Shown: one piece after another, positions 44,442 to 53,420 of the stretch | Numbering within the stretch: the stretch's first letter is position 1 | Layout of the letters: every line of letters starts with the position of its first letter | DNA from: SPDF01 sp963812085 | GTDB taxonomy: Bacteria; Gemmatimonadota; Gemmatimonadetes; Gemmatimonadales; GWC2-71-9 | NCBI GenBank assembly: GCA_963812085.1 | Contig: CAWETL010000006.1 | Span: 372,001-436,000 of the forward strand | Reading direction: 5' to 3' | DNA length: 64,000 nucleotides | Made by a program: the position numbers and the translations under genes | Notes under the pieces: generated by a model | What the model was told of the DNA's origin: nothing | The model's input: only the letters and a program-made list of their open reading frames with translations | Database searches by the model: none

Positions 44442-45251
44442 ATGGCGCTGAGCGCCGGGAGTTGGTTGATGCTGGGGCTCCTGCTGCCCGGCGTGGGGTG
44501 GCAGCCAGTGGGTGCCGGCGTTTCTTGCCGGGACACCGGCCGGACGCACGCCTACGCCACGTTCGTCGCGTACGGTGGGTGGGGGGTGCGGGAAAAGTGG
44601 GCCCGGGCGTGGGTGGACGAGGTGTACCGGACGGCACTCGCGCACCGCGGCGTCCGATACCTCTGTGCAGTCCGGGGGCCGGCCACCGTGGACTACGCCG
44701 GGCGCGAAATCGGCAACACCGCGCTTGCCAACTCGCTGCTCTCACGCCCGCGGGGGCTGGTGCTTGTGGCGGCGCATTCCAGCGGGAGTTTCGTGGCGCA
44801 CGAGCTCCTGGCCGAGCTCGAGGGGATGGGAGCGCCAGGCGTCGCCCTGATGGGGCGCACGGTGTACTACGACCTGGACGGGGGAGAATCGGGCCTGACG
44901 CCCGACATCGTGGGCCATCTGCGGCGCGCCTACTTCGTCTATGCGGACGACAGCACGACCGGAACCCGATCCGCCAATGCCGCCACGATGATCGCGCTGG
45001 GCACGCAATACGCCGAGCAGGGTGGGGTGCTGGCCGTCAACGCGTCGCGCTCGGGGTGCCGGGCCGGCGCCAAGTGGTGCCTGCACGACGCCCTGGTGAC
45101 CGAGCGTCCCCACAATCCCGACACCTTCGACCTGGAAAAGGACTACCAGGGCTTCCTGCCCGACCGGCCGGCGGCGGTGGCGTACCTGTCCGCGCCCTGG
45201 AACCCTCCGGCGCACCACGCCCCCGCCACTTCCGCCGTCCCGCCGCCGTGA
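44442..45251 (+). CDS. Secreted alpha/beta-hydrolase-like protein
   Basis: 269 residues with a signal-like N-terminus (LMLGLLLPGVGW). VLVAAHSSGSFVAHELLAEL has the nucleophile-elbow pattern Ala-His-Ser-Ser-Gly; an Asp in FVYADDS and His in WCLHDALV are suitable partners for a catalytic triad. Several Cys (SCRDTG, GCRAGAKWC) suggest disulfides. No close family is recognised. It is monocistronic, opposite the efflux operon, and converges on the cytochrome gene. Confidence 0.6.
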   Translation: MALSAGSWLMLGLLLPGVGWQPVGAGVSCRDTGRTHAYATFVAYGGWGVREKWARAWVDEVYRTALAHRGVRYLCAVRGPATVDYAGREIGNTALANSLLSRPRGLVLVAAHSSGSFVAHELLAELEGMGAPGVALMGRTVYYDLDGGESGLTPDIVGHLRRAYFVYADDSTTGTRSANAATMIALGTQYAEQGGVLAVNASRSGCRAGAKWCLHDALVTERPHNPDTFDLEKDYQGFLPDRPAAVAYLSAPWNPPAHHAPATSAVPPP

Positions 45252-45272
45252 ATTGAACGATTGGAGCCGTGG

Positions 45273-47597
45273 CTATTGCCGCGGCGGCGATCCACCTTCG
45301 AGCTGCGCGAGGAAGCGTTGGACCTCCTGGTTTCCGGGCTCCAGCGCCGCCAGCCGACGTGCCGCGGGGAGCGCCACCTCCCGTTGTCCTGCGGCGGCCG
45401 CGATCGACGCCAGCCCGTAGAGCAGTTCCGTGTCGTCGGGTGAGCGCTTGAGCGCGCCCTGTAACGTGGTGATCGATGGCCCCGCTTGCCCCGCATCGTA
45501 GAGCCCCACCGCATAGACATACACGTAATGCGAGCTCCCTGAGGCGGCGGCCGCTTTCAGGTAGGGCAGCGCGTCGGCCTTCTTGCCTTGGCGGACCAGG
45601 GCGAGTCCGAGCTGGTACTGCAGGTCGGTGTTGCCGGGGACCCGGTCGAGTCCCATGCGGAGCACCGAATCGGCCTGCGTCTCCTGCCGCGTGGTCCGAA
45701 ACAGTTCCGCCAGCTGCATGTACGCGGGCACGAATTGCGGTTGCAGCGCGATCGCGCGCCGGAATTCCGCCTCCGCGGCCTCGGTTTGCCCCAGGCGGGC
45801 GTCGAGGCTGGCGAGATTCGCCCACGATTCCGGCCGGTCGGCGTTGAATTCCTGCGAGGTGCGATACTCCGCGAGGACCAGCGCGAACGCTGCCCGCTCC
45901 TTCGCGGTCCAGCCGGTGTCCGGCAGCCCGGCGAGCGTCGGGAGGATCGCGAGACGGACGGTGCGCACGGAGTCGTCGAGCAGCGGCAGCGCCATCGGCG
46001 CCCGCATGGCCGGATCGAGCGATTCCAGCTGCTCGGCGGCGGCTCGGCGCAGGAGCGGGTCGCGGTCGCCGAGTGCCATCTGGATGGCGGTGACCATGTA
46101 TTGCGACGGATTCCGCACCAGGAGGCCGACCGCGGTGGCGCGGGTGATTCCGCTGATCGCCGTGTCGCGCGAGAGTGCCACCAGCGACTGGCCGGCGCCG
46201 CTCGTCTGGGCGCGGCCGTCGGCGATGGTCATCGCGGCCACGACGCGAGCCGGGTCCCTGGGGCCGTACCAGCGTTCCGCGGCGCCGGCAGCCCACGCGG
46301 CGGGCTTGTCCGCGTGGCAGGCGGTGCAGGCGTTCGGTGTTCCAATCGCCAGGGTCAGGTCGGGGCGCGGGATCTTGAAGCCGTGGTCGCGCCGCCCGTC
46401 CACCACCATGTAGTTCCGGACCGGCATGTGGCAGTTCGCACAGAGGGCACCGGCGCTGCCCGGCTTGTGGTGTGTATGGGACTCCACGTCGAACTTCGTG
46501 GCGAGGTGGCAGCTACCGCACACCACGTTGCCGGCGATCCGCACCGTGCTCCTGTGGGGGTCGTGGCAGTCGCTGCAGGTGACGCCCGCGCGGTACATCT
46601 TGCTCTGCAGGAACGAACCGTACTCGTACACCTCGTCCTGCTGTTGGCCGTCGGCGTAGTACAGCCCCTCGTCAAGCAGGCTGACGCGCTGCGTCTGGGC
46701 GAGGAGATGAATCGCGCCGGAATCCGGCCAGACCTGGCCCCGCCGCGCGTGGCAGAGGCCGCAGGTCTCGATTTCCGCGTGGTTCACGCGCGGCGCGCTC
46801 CGGTGCGCGAGCCCGGTGGCGGTATCGATGATCCAGGCCGCCGCGGCCGTGTCGCGGAGCCCGATGGTGAGGCCCGATGGACCGCGCCAGGCCCCCGCGC
46901 CCTTCCCGCGGCGCTGGGCCAGGTTGACATGGGTACTCGCGGGTCCGTGGCAGGCCTCGCAGGAGACGTCGATCTCGGACCAGGTGGTGGCGTAGCTGTC
47001 GGCCGCCGCGACGTATCCCTTCTGCAGGTTGGTCGAGTGGCACTGGGCGCACATGAAATTCCAGTTCTGCAGCATGCCGGTCCAGTGCAGCACGTCCCGG
47101 TGGTCCACCTGCTCGCCCGGATAGAGGTGGAACCAGCGCTGGCCGCCCTCGGCCTTCGTGCGGGTGTCCCACGCGATGCCAAGCGCCTGGTAGCGGCCCT
47201 TCGGGAAGGCGATCAGGTACTGCTGCAGCGGGTAGACGCCGAAGGTGTAGCTGACGGGATAATCGGTCGGGGCGCCGTCCGGCCCCTCGGTGCTGACCCA
47301 GAACCGGCCGCCCCGCCGGAAGAAGCGGGAAGTGAGGCCGTTGTAGCTGTAGGTGGCGTCGTTGAAATCGCCGAGGACGGTGTTGCTGTCGGCCACTTGC
47401 ATGGCGGCGGCGTGATGCGACCCGCGCCAGAGCGAGTCCTCGGCGGCGTGGCAGGCGACGCACGCCGCCCGGCCTACGTAGCTGGCCTTCGGCGGTGGAG
47501 TCCGTTCGCAGGCGGTGAGTGAAGCCAGAACGCAGATCGCCCCGGCGAGGGCGATGGCGCCGCGCCGGGGCGACCTGCGAGTCCCGCGCTGGGTCAC
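45273..47597 (-). CDS. Octaheme c-type cytochrome with TPR C-terminus
   Basis: 774 residues. Lipoprotein-type leader (ICVLASLTACERT). The first 390 residues contain eight CxxCH heme sites: CVACH, CAQCH, CEACH, CGLCH, CSDCH, CGSCH, CANCH, CTACH, with extra His residues for distal ligation (SHTHHKPG). The fold class is that of the cytochrome c554/NrfA-like multiheme group. The C-terminal half has a HEAT-like segment then TPR-type repeats (AEAEFRRAIALQPQFVPAYMQLAELF; ALKRSPDDTELLYGLASIA). It is probably periplasmic or surface-exposed and moves electrons to or from a partner or insoluble acceptor. Its ATG overlaps the upstream small secreted gene stop (ATGA). Confidence 0.85.
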   Translation of the reverse strand: MTQRGTRRSPRRGAIALAGAICVLASLTACERTPPPKASYVGRAACVACHAAEDSLWRGSHHAAAMQVADSNTVLGDFNDATYSYNGLTSRFFRRGGRFWVSTEGPDGAPTDYPVSYTFGVYPLQQYLIAFPKGRYQALGIAWDTRTKAEGGQRWFHLYPGEQVDHRDVLHWTGMLQNWNFMCAQCHSTNLQKGYVAAADSYATTWSEIDVSCEACHGPASTHVNLAQRRGKGAGAWRGPSGLTIGLRDTAAAAWIIDTATGLAHRSAPRVNHAEIETCGLCHARRGQVWPDSGAIHLLAQTQRVSLLDEGLYYADGQQQDEVYEYGSFLQSKMYRAGVTCSDCHDPHRSTVRIAGNVVCGSCHLATKFDVESHTHHKPGSAGALCANCHMPVRNYMVVDGRRDHGFKIPRPDLTLAIGTPNACTACHADKPAAWAAGAAERWYGPRDPARVVAAMTIADGRAQTSGAGQSLVALSRDTAISGITRATAVGLLVRNPSQYMVTAIQMALGDRDPLLRRAAAEQLESLDPAMRAPMALPLLDDSVRTVRLAILPTLAGLPDTGWTAKERAAFALVLAEYRTSQEFNADRPESWANLASLDARLGQTEAAEAEFRRAIALQPQFVPAYMQLAELFRTTRQETQADSVLRMGLDRVPGNTDLQYQLGLALVRQGKKADALPYLKAAAASGSSHYVYVYAVGLYDAGQAGPSITTLQGALKRSPDDTELLYGLASIAAAAGQREVALPAARRLAALEPGNQEVQRFLAQLEGGSPPRQ

Positions 47598-48061
47598 TTG
47601 ACCGGGACGAGCGGGATTTCGGAGGCGATGGCCGCCTGGACGATCAGGTCGAGACGGGTCTCGATCTGGTAGAACCGGAGCGTGCCCCGGGTGCCAATCG
47701 CGGCCTGGAACTTCTTGATGTAGTCACCCTGCAACTTGGCGTACTGGCCGCCGATCGAGACCCACTTGGACAACCGCTCCTCGATTTCCTTGTCGGTCGC
47801 GGTGTCGGCGGCGGTCGGGGTCGTGATCAGGGCGATCCGCTGGTCCGCGAGCTTGCCGACGGCCAGGCGGTATTCCTGGTAGAGCGGCCAGAACTTGGTG
47901 GCCTGCGCGTCCGTGAGCGGGAGGTTCTGGGCGACAATCTGCTGGCGCTGGGTCTGGACCTGCTGCTTGGTGACCGCGATATCGGTAGCGGCCTGCGCGG
48001 AGGCGGCCGCGGGCACGGCGAGCAGGGCGGCGAGCGCAAGCAGGGACGTGGTGCGACGCAT
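47594..48061 (-). CDS. Small secreted protein, Spy/LTXXQ-like
   Basis: 155 residues with a signal peptide (LLALAALLAVPAAASA). Nearly all helical: QQIVAQNLPLTDAQATKFWPLYQEYR, close in style to LTxxQ/Spy periplasmic chaperones, which shield unfolded proteins or sense metals. No cofactor motif. It precedes the octaheme gene by overlap and is probably co-translated with it; a role in cytochrome maturation or protection is inference. Confidence 0.68.
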   Translation of the reverse strand: MRRTTSLLALAALLAVPAAASAQAATDIAVTKQQVQTQRQQIVAQNLPLTDAQATKFWPLYQEYRLAVGKLADQRIALITTPTAADTATDKEIEERLSKWVSIGGQYAKLQGDYIKKFQAAIGTRGTLRFYQIETRLDLIVQAAIASEIPLVPVK

Positions 48062-48169
48062 GAGACCATCTCCTGAGGGGGTGAAGAGCGCCGCCGGTCC
48101 GGGTACCCCGGGGGCGGGTGGGACGGGGGGAAGATACCGCCGTTCTGCGGGAAAGGAACTCCGCCGGGA

Positions 48170-48802
48170 TCAGGGCCGTTCCGCGCGCCGACGGGCGATC
48201 TCCGCGGCCACCCGCGCCTCGAGCATCTGGACGGCGATGGTGTTCCGGCCGCCCTCGGGCACGATGATGTCGGCGTAGCGCTTCGAGGGCTCGACGAACT
48301 CCAGGTGCATCGGTCGGACGGTACCGAGGTATTGCGCGACGACCGACTCGACCGACCGCCCGCGCTCCGAGACGTCCCGCTGCATCCGGCGGATGAACCG
48401 GAGGTCGTCGGCCACGTCCACGAACACCTTCATGTCGAACATCCGCCGCAGCCGGGCGTCGGCGAAGATCAGGATGCCGTCCACCAAAATCACGTCGCGC
48501 GGCTCGAGGCGCACCGTCGCGACGGCGCGGGTGTGCCGGGTGAAGTCGTAGGTGGGCTTGTCGATGGCCTGGCCGGCGGCCAGCGCCTCGAGGTGCGCCA
48601 CCATCAGGTCGGTGTCGAGCGCGTCGGGGTGGTCGAAGTTGGTCCGGGCCCGCTCCTCGAACGGCAGGTGTCCGAGGTCGGCGTAGTAGGCGTCCTGGTC
48701 GAGGAAGATCGCGTCGACGCCGAGCCGCTCGTGAATGGCCCTTGCCACGGTGGTCTTGCCCGACCCCGACCCGCCGGCCACGCCGATGATGAGCGGGCGC
48801 AT
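48170..48802 (-). CDS. udk: Uridine kinase
   Basis: 210 residues from ATG 48802 (a TTG just upstream is not needed). P-loop GVAGGSGSGKTTVARAI, the Asp of DQDAYY and NFDHPDALDTDL for the nucleoside, RPMHLEFVEPSKRYADIIVPEGG at the lid/C-terminus. It phosphorylates uridine and cytidine in pyrimidine salvage. The start shares bases with the stop of the histidine kinase gene (TGATG), so the two are coupled. Confidence 0.93.
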   Translation of the reverse strand: MRPLIIGVAGGSGSGKTTVARAIHERLGVDAIFLDQDAYYADLGHLPFEERARTNFDHPDALDTDLMVAHLEALAAGQAIDKPTYDFTRHTRAVATVRLEPRDVILVDGILIFADARLRRMFDMKVFVDVADDLRFIRRMQRDVSERGRSVESVVAQYLGTVRPMHLEFVEPSKRYADIIVPEGGRNTIAVQMLEARVAAEIARRRAERP

Positions 48803-50361
48803 CAACTCGCCACCCCGGCCGGCGCCTCGGTAAGCGGGCCGTCCACCGGCAGGAGGAACCAGAAGGTGCTGCCCCGGCCGACGATCGATTCCGCGCCGAT
48901 GGTCCCGCCGTGGAGGTCGATGAAGCGCTTGCTGAGCGCCAGGCCGAGGCCGGTGCCCTGCTGCTGGCGGCTGGCCGAGCTGTCCACCTGGCTGAATTCG
49001 CGGAACAGCTTGTCGGTGTTCGACGGGTCGATGCCGATACCGGTGTCGCTCACCGAGACCCAGATCGCGTCGCGCGAGATGAGCCGGGTGCCGTCGCCTT
49101 CGTCGCCCCCGGGCACCGGCAGGGGCGCACGCGTGCGGACCACGGCGAGGCGGATCTGGCCGGCCTCGGGCGTGAACTTGGACGCGTTCGAGAGGAGGTT
49201 GATGAGGACCTGCCTGATTCGGAGTCCGTCGGCGACGGCCACCAGGTCGCCGGCGTCCACGTCCACCCGGCAGTCCTGCTGGCGGGCGGTGCGAAGGCTG
49301 GCAGTGTCGGCCACCGCTTCCATCACCGCGTGCCGGAGGTCCGTCGGCGCCAGGTGCAGCGTCATGGCGCCCGCCTCGATCTTCGACAGGTCGAGCACGC
49401 TGTTGATCAGGTCGAGGAGGTGCCGTCCGTTCCGGAAGACGGCCTCGAGGAATTCCCGCTGCTCGGCGTTGATCGGGCCGGCGGCCTCCGTGAGGAGGAG
49501 GTCGGAGAATCCGTTGATGGCGTTGAGCGGGGTGCGCAGCTCGTGGGACATGTTGGCCAGGAACTGGCTCTTGAGCATCGTGGCGCGCACCAACTCGCGG
49601 TTCTTTTCGGCGAGCGCGCGCTCGTTGCGCCGGCTCTCCTCGAGGACGTTCGTCCGGTCGAGGGCCACGACGACCTGGTCGCCGAGCGTCTGCAGGAGCT
49701 GGAGGGCGTCGTCGTCGTAGGGCTGACCGTCACGGCGGTTGTGGACGCTCATCGTGCCGATGACGAGGCCGCCGGAGCGGAGCGGGATGAAGGCAGCGCT
49801 GCGGAGCGAGGCGGGCGTGCCCGCGGGGCGGTAGCTCCTCGGGTCGGCGTCCATGTCCTCGCTGAGGAGCGGCTCCTCGTTGAGGGCCACCCAGCCCGCG
49901 AGCGAGTGGTCCACCGGGAGCAACTGGCCAATGAGCGGCGCCAGCGGGCCGGATGCGGCCGCCACCCGGAGGAAGCGGCCTTCTTCCACGAGGAGGGTGA
50001 CGACGGCGGCCTCGCTCTCGAGCAGGTCCGTGGCCGACTCCGCCACTTCGCTCAGGATCTTCTCGAGGCTCCGGCCCGCGAGGAGGCTCGCCGCCAGCCG
50101 GCGGAGCCGCTCCAGCTCGCGGTTGCGCGTGGCGGAGGCCACGAGTGCGCGGCGGAGCGATCGGGCCTGGCGCTGGGCGAGGATCCGGCCACGGTGGAGC
50201 CCGGCCCACGCCAGGACCGTGGTCAGGACGGCCAGGACAAGGCCAAGCGGGCGCTCCTGCCACAGGAGATAGATGCCGGTCCAGCCGCTGAGCACCGCAA
50301 GGACCGTGATCGCTCCCGGCGAGAGCAGGCGGTGGAGCTTCCGGGGAGCGGGGGTGGGCAT
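48802..50361 (-). CDS. Membrane sensor histidine kinase with GAF domain
   Basis: 519 residues. Two N-terminal membrane helices (ITVLAVLSGWTGIYLLW, PLGLVLAVLTTVLAWAGL), coiled coil, GAF domain (about 105-250; SLAGWVALNEEPLL, IPLRSGGLVIGTMSVHN), HisKA with SQFLANMSHELRTPLNAINGF (phospho-His), and ATPase domain with LLSNASKFTP, DTGIGI and GTGLGLALSKRF. No receiver domain and no response regulator next to it, so it is an orphan kinase. Possibly co-transcribed with udk downstream. Confidence 0.92.
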   Translation of the reverse strand: MPTPAPRKLHRLLSPGAITVLAVLSGWTGIYLLWQERPLGLVLAVLTTVLAWAGLHRGRILAQRQARSLRRALVASATRNRELERLRRLAASLLAGRSLEKILSEVAESATDLLESEAAVVTLLVEEGRFLRVAAASGPLAPLIGQLLPVDHSLAGWVALNEEPLLSEDMDADPRSYRPAGTPASLRSAAFIPLRSGGLVIGTMSVHNRRDGQPYDDDALQLLQTLGDQVVVALDRTNVLEESRRNERALAEKNRELVRATMLKSQFLANMSHELRTPLNAINGFSDLLLTEAAGPINAEQREFLEAVFRNGRHLLDLINSVLDLSKIEAGAMTLHLAPTDLRHAVMEAVADTASLRTARQQDCRVDVDAGDLVAVADGLRIRQVLINLLSNASKFTPEAGQIRLAVVRTRAPLPVPGGDEGDGTRLISRDAIWVSVSDTGIGIDPSNTDKLFREFSQVDSSASRQQQGTGLGLALSKRFIDLHGGTIGAESIVGRGSTFWFLLPVDGPLTEAPAGVAS

Positions 50362-50432
50362 GGGGTAAAGGCTAGCTCAATTGCGATAGGCGGGGAAGCA
50401 GGGAAGCGGGAAGCGGGGACGCGGGGAAGTGA

Positions 50433-50642
50433 CTACTCCCAGAGTATGTCGTGAAATTCGACCTGGCCGGTGCGGAGCATTTCGCGGAGATACGGCCGGC
50501 AGAGCCCGCACTGATCGCCGCAGCCGGTTTCCTGCATCACGTCGTCGAGCGTCCAGCCGTGCTCGCGCGCCAGCGGTTCGAGGGTGGCGAACGGCATGCG
50601 ACGGCAGACGCACCGGGTGATCGTGATGGCGGACATCGCCAC
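50433..50642 (-). CDS. BFD-like [2Fe-2S] protein
   Basis: About 69 residues (GTG 50642 or ATG 50636). The compact fold begins ITRCVCRRMPFATLEPL and ends TGCGDQCGLCRPYLREML; spacing of CVC and the later Cys resembles bacterioferritin-associated ferredoxin domains, but the second half has three Cys (CGDQCGLC) rather than the usual two. It may carry electrons for iron release from ferritin-like proteins or be a redox sensor. Stand-alone gene with little upstream space. Confidence 0.7.
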   Translation of the reverse strand: MAMSAITITRCVCRRMPFATLEPLAREHGWTLDDVMQETGCGDQCGLCRPYLREMLRTGQVEFHDILWE

Positions 50643-50710
50643 AGGATAATAGGTTGCCGCGGACGCCGTCGGGTGCAGATGGCGCGACGTCCCTCTCTCG
50701 CGGAGACCCC

Positions 50711-51253
50711 GTGGGTATTCACCCGGGCCGAATCCTCGCAGCGGTCCTTGCCTTCACGGGTTCGGCGGAGACGCTCGCGGCCCAGATGCCGCCGGCAACG
50801 CACTTCGTCACCTGGCAGCCTGCCCCGCCGGCGCCGGCGATTCACATGGGCTGGGTCGACAGCGCCAGCGGCTCGGCCAACGGGAGCGGGATGGCGCTTG
50901 GCGGGATCACCGGCCTCGCAGTGGGATTCGTCACGGGAGGTCTGATCGGCTCTGCGCTGTACGACAACGGCAGCTCCGAAAGCGACGACCAGCTCGCGGC
51001 CGCGATCATCGGAGGATATCTCCTCGCGTCCGTCACGATCCCTGCCGGCGTGCACCTCGGGAATCACGGCCGTGGCAACCTGGCCAGCGACGTCCTGGTC
51101 TCGGCCCTCGTCGGCGCGGTCGGGCTGGGGATCTCGGCGGCCACCGACAACGGCACGCCCTTCCTGGTGGTCCCCATCGCGCAGATCCTGCTCTCCGCGT
51201 GGATGGAGGAGCGGACGATGCACCAGACTCCGTCGCCGGCTCCTTCACACTGA
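50711..51253 (+). CDS. Unknown membrane/secreted protein, glycine-rich
   Basis: About 180 residues from GTG 50711, five bases after GGAG; a longer reading from 50654 lacks a signal. N-terminal leader (ILAAVLAFTGSAETLAAQ). The body has several Gly/Ala-rich hydrophobic segments (ITGLAVGFVTGGLIGSALY, IIGGYLLASVTIPAGVHLG, VLVSALVGAVGLGISAA) of glycine-zipper character, so membrane association is likely. No family recognised. Confidence 0.6.
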   Translation: MGIHPGRILAAVLAFTGSAETLAAQMPPATHFVTWQPAPPAPAIHMGWVDSASGSANGSGMALGGITGLAVGFVTGGLIGSALYDNGSSESDDQLAAAIIGGYLLASVTIPAGVHLGNHGRGNLASDVLVSALVGAVGLGISAATDNGTPFLVVPIAQILLSAWMEERTMHQTPSPAPSH

Positions 51254-51339
51254 ATTCATCGAGTCTTCTCGATCTCGGTTTGACATCCCGCGGATTGGCC
51301 TGCAAACTCCCGGTACCTGAACTGGAGGAGGTGCAGGCC

Positions 51340-53379
51340 ATGCGTGTCTATGGCTCGACCGCGATCCGCAACGTGGCCTTTGTCGGGCACGGCGGGAGCG
51401 GCAAGACCACCCTGGTGGACGCTCTCGCCTTCGTGTCCGGCGCCAGCCGGCGCCACGGCAGCATCAAGGACGGCACGACCCTCACGGATTACACCCCCGA
51501 CGAAATCGCCCGCCAGCACACCATCAGCCTCGGCCTCGCCTACGCCGAGTGGATGGACACCAAGCTCAACATGCTCGACGCCCCCGGCTACCTCGACTTC
51601 TTCGGCGAGGCGATCACCGCGCTCCATGCGGCGGATTCCGCAGTCGTGGTGCTGAGCGGCGTGAGCGGCGTCGAGGTCGGGACCGAGAAGGCCTGGGAGG
51701 TCTGCGACCAGCTGCACCTGCCGCGGCTCCTCTTCGTGGGCCAGATGGACAAGGAGCACGCGGACTTCGAGCGGGCGTTCGCGGACGTGAAGGCGCACCT
51801 CTCGCCCAAGGTGCTCCCGGTCGAGATCCCCATGGGTGAGGGGCCGCAGTTCCGTGGCATCATCAACCTCTTTTCCGGCACGGCGCACCTCTACAAGCCC
51901 GGCACCAAGTCGGGCGAGTACGAAGAAGTCGAGGTGCCGGCGGAGTATCACGCGCAGTTCCAGAAATACGGCGAGCTCCTGGTCGAGACGGTGGCGGCCA
52001 CGGACGATGTCCTGATCGAGCGCTACCTGGGCGGCGAGGAGATTCCGCGCGGCGAGGTGATCGCGGCGCTGAAGAAGGCGGTCGCGGCCGGTACCATCGT
52101 GCCGCTCTTCGTCGGCAGCGCGCAGCTCACCTACGGCATGCGGGCCCTGCTCACCAGCATGGTGGAGCTGCTGCCCTCGCCCGCAGAGGTCCCGGCGCCC
52201 ATGGACGGCCAGCTGGTGGCGCGGGTCTTCAAGACGACGTCAGAACCGCACGTCGGCGACGTCACCCTCTTTCGGCTCTACGCCGGCACCCTCCGCAACG
52301 GCTCCGAGGTCTGGAACGCCCAGCACGAGCTGGCGGAGAAGCTGAATCACCTCTCGGTGCAGCAGGGCAAGGAGCGCCTCGAGGTGGCGGAGCTCCGTCC
52401 CGGCGACATCGGCTCGGTGGCCAAGCTCCGCGACACCCACACGGGAGACACCTTCTCCGTGCGGGACGCGCCGGTGCGGCTCCCGCCGATCCCCTTTCCG
52501 GACGCCGTGGCTTCCGCGGCGGTGGTGGTCAAGCAGCGGGGCGAGGAGGACAAGCTGGCGGCGGGGCTTCACAAGCTGCACGAGGAGGACCCGACCTTCC
52601 ACTTCGAGTACAACTCCGAGTTGCGGCAGACGCTGATCCACGGCATGGGGGAGCGGCACTTCGAGATCCTGCTCGGACGGCTCCAGCAGCGCTACGGCGT
52701 GCACGCCGACCTGGCGCGACCGCGGATCGCCTATCGCGAGACGTTCAAGGGGAAGGCCGAGGGACAGGGGAAGCACAAGAAGCAGAGCGGCGGGCGCGGC
52801 CAGTACGGCGACTGCTGGATCCGCATCATCCCGCGGCCGCGCGGCGCGGGCTACGAGTTCGTGGACAAGATCGTGGGCGGGGTGATTCCCAACAAGTACA
52901 TCCCGGCGGTGGACCGGGGCGTCCAGGAGTCGGCGGAGCGCGGGGTGGTGGCGGGGTACCCGGTGGTGGACTTCCAGGTGGAGTGCTACGACGGTTCCTA
53001 CCACGACGTGGACTCGAACGAGATGTCGTTCAAGATGGCCGGCATCCTGGCGTTCCGAAACGTGGCGCCGCACGCGCGGCCGGTGCTGCTGGAGCCGCTG
53101 GCCGATCTCGAGGTCTGGACGCCGGAAGACGTGCTCGGCGACGTGATGGGCGACCTCAGCGCGCGGCGGGGGCAGATCCTGGGCACCGAGGCCGACGGAC
53201 GGCTGACCAAGGTCCGCGCCATCGTCCCGGAATCGGAGCTCTACCGCTACTCGACGACGCTCTACTCCATGACCCACGGCCGGGGGACGTACCGGCACGG
53301 CTTCCACGGCTATGTCGAGGCGCCGCCGGACGTGGTGGCCCGCGTGGCCGCGGAGCACAAGGAGGAGCAGGGCCACTGA
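51340..53379 (+). CDS. EF-G-like translational GTPase (variant, EF-G2 type)
   Basis: 679 residues from ATG 51340, with GGAGGAG about ten bases upstream. Five-domain EF-G layout. GTPase motifs are variant: G1 GHGGSGKTTL (not AHVDAGKT), G2 region with Thr in RQHTISLG, G3 DAPGY (not DTPGH), G4 GQMDKE (not NKMD). The C-terminal domains IV-V are complete (RIAYRETFKGKAEGQGKHKK, GGVIPNKYIPAVDRGVQE, LYRYSTTLYSMTHGRGTY). This is the second EF-G type found in many bacteria, likely a specialised ribosome factor rather than the main fusA, which is not near str genes here. Monocistronic, ended by a hairpin. Confidence 0.88.
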   Translation: MRVYGSTAIRNVAFVGHGGSGKTTLVDALAFVSGASRRHGSIKDGTTLTDYTPDEIARQHTISLGLAYAEWMDTKLNMLDAPGYLDFFGEAITALHAADSAVVVLSGVSGVEVGTEKAWEVCDQLHLPRLLFVGQMDKEHADFERAFADVKAHLSPKVLPVEIPMGEGPQFRGIINLFSGTAHLYKPGTKSGEYEEVEVPAEYHAQFQKYGELLVETVAATDDVLIERYLGGEEIPRGEVIAALKKAVAAGTIVPLFVGSAQLTYGMRALLTSMVELLPSPAEVPAPMDGQLVARVFKTTSEPHVGDVTLFRLYAGTLRNGSEVWNAQHELAEKLNHLSVQQGKERLEVAELRPGDIGSVAKLRDTHTGDTFSVRDAPVRLPPIPFPDAVASAAVVVKQRGEEDKLAAGLHKLHEEDPTFHFEYNSELRQTLIHGMGERHFEILLGRLQQRYGVHADLARPRIAYRETFKGKAEGQGKHKKQSGGRGQYGDCWIRIIPRPRGAGYEFVDKIVGGVIPNKYIPAVDRGVQESAERGVVAGYPVVDFQVECYDGSYHDVDSNEMSFKMAGILAFRNVAPHARPVLLEPLADLEVWTPEDVLGDVMGDLSARRGQILGTEADGRLTKVRAIVPESELYRYSTTLYSMTHGRGTYRHGFHGYVEAPPDVVARVAAEHKEEQGH

Positions 53380-53389
53380 CCTGCCGAAG

Positions 53390-53420
53390 CGAACGGGGCG
53401 CCGATCAGGCGCCCCATTCG
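53390..53420. terminator. Bidirectional terminator between EF-G-like and TPR genes
   Basis: CGAACGGGGCGCC, loop GATCA, GGCGCCCCATTCG: a 13-bp stem with one mismatch, beginning 11 bases after the EF-G-like stop. The loop contains the stop codon of the convergent TPR gene. TT on one flank is the only T-rich part. Confidence 0.65.

Noticed and set aside
50390..50427. Purine-rich GGGAAGC-like repeats as a CRISPR-like or satellite array
   Set aside because: Units are short, irregular and few; it is a simple low-complexity stretch upstream of the histidine kinase gene.
53390..53420. Hairpin as part of the TPR coding sequence only
   Set aside because: Although it spans the TPR stop, the near-perfect 13-bp stem between two convergent genes is best read as a terminator.
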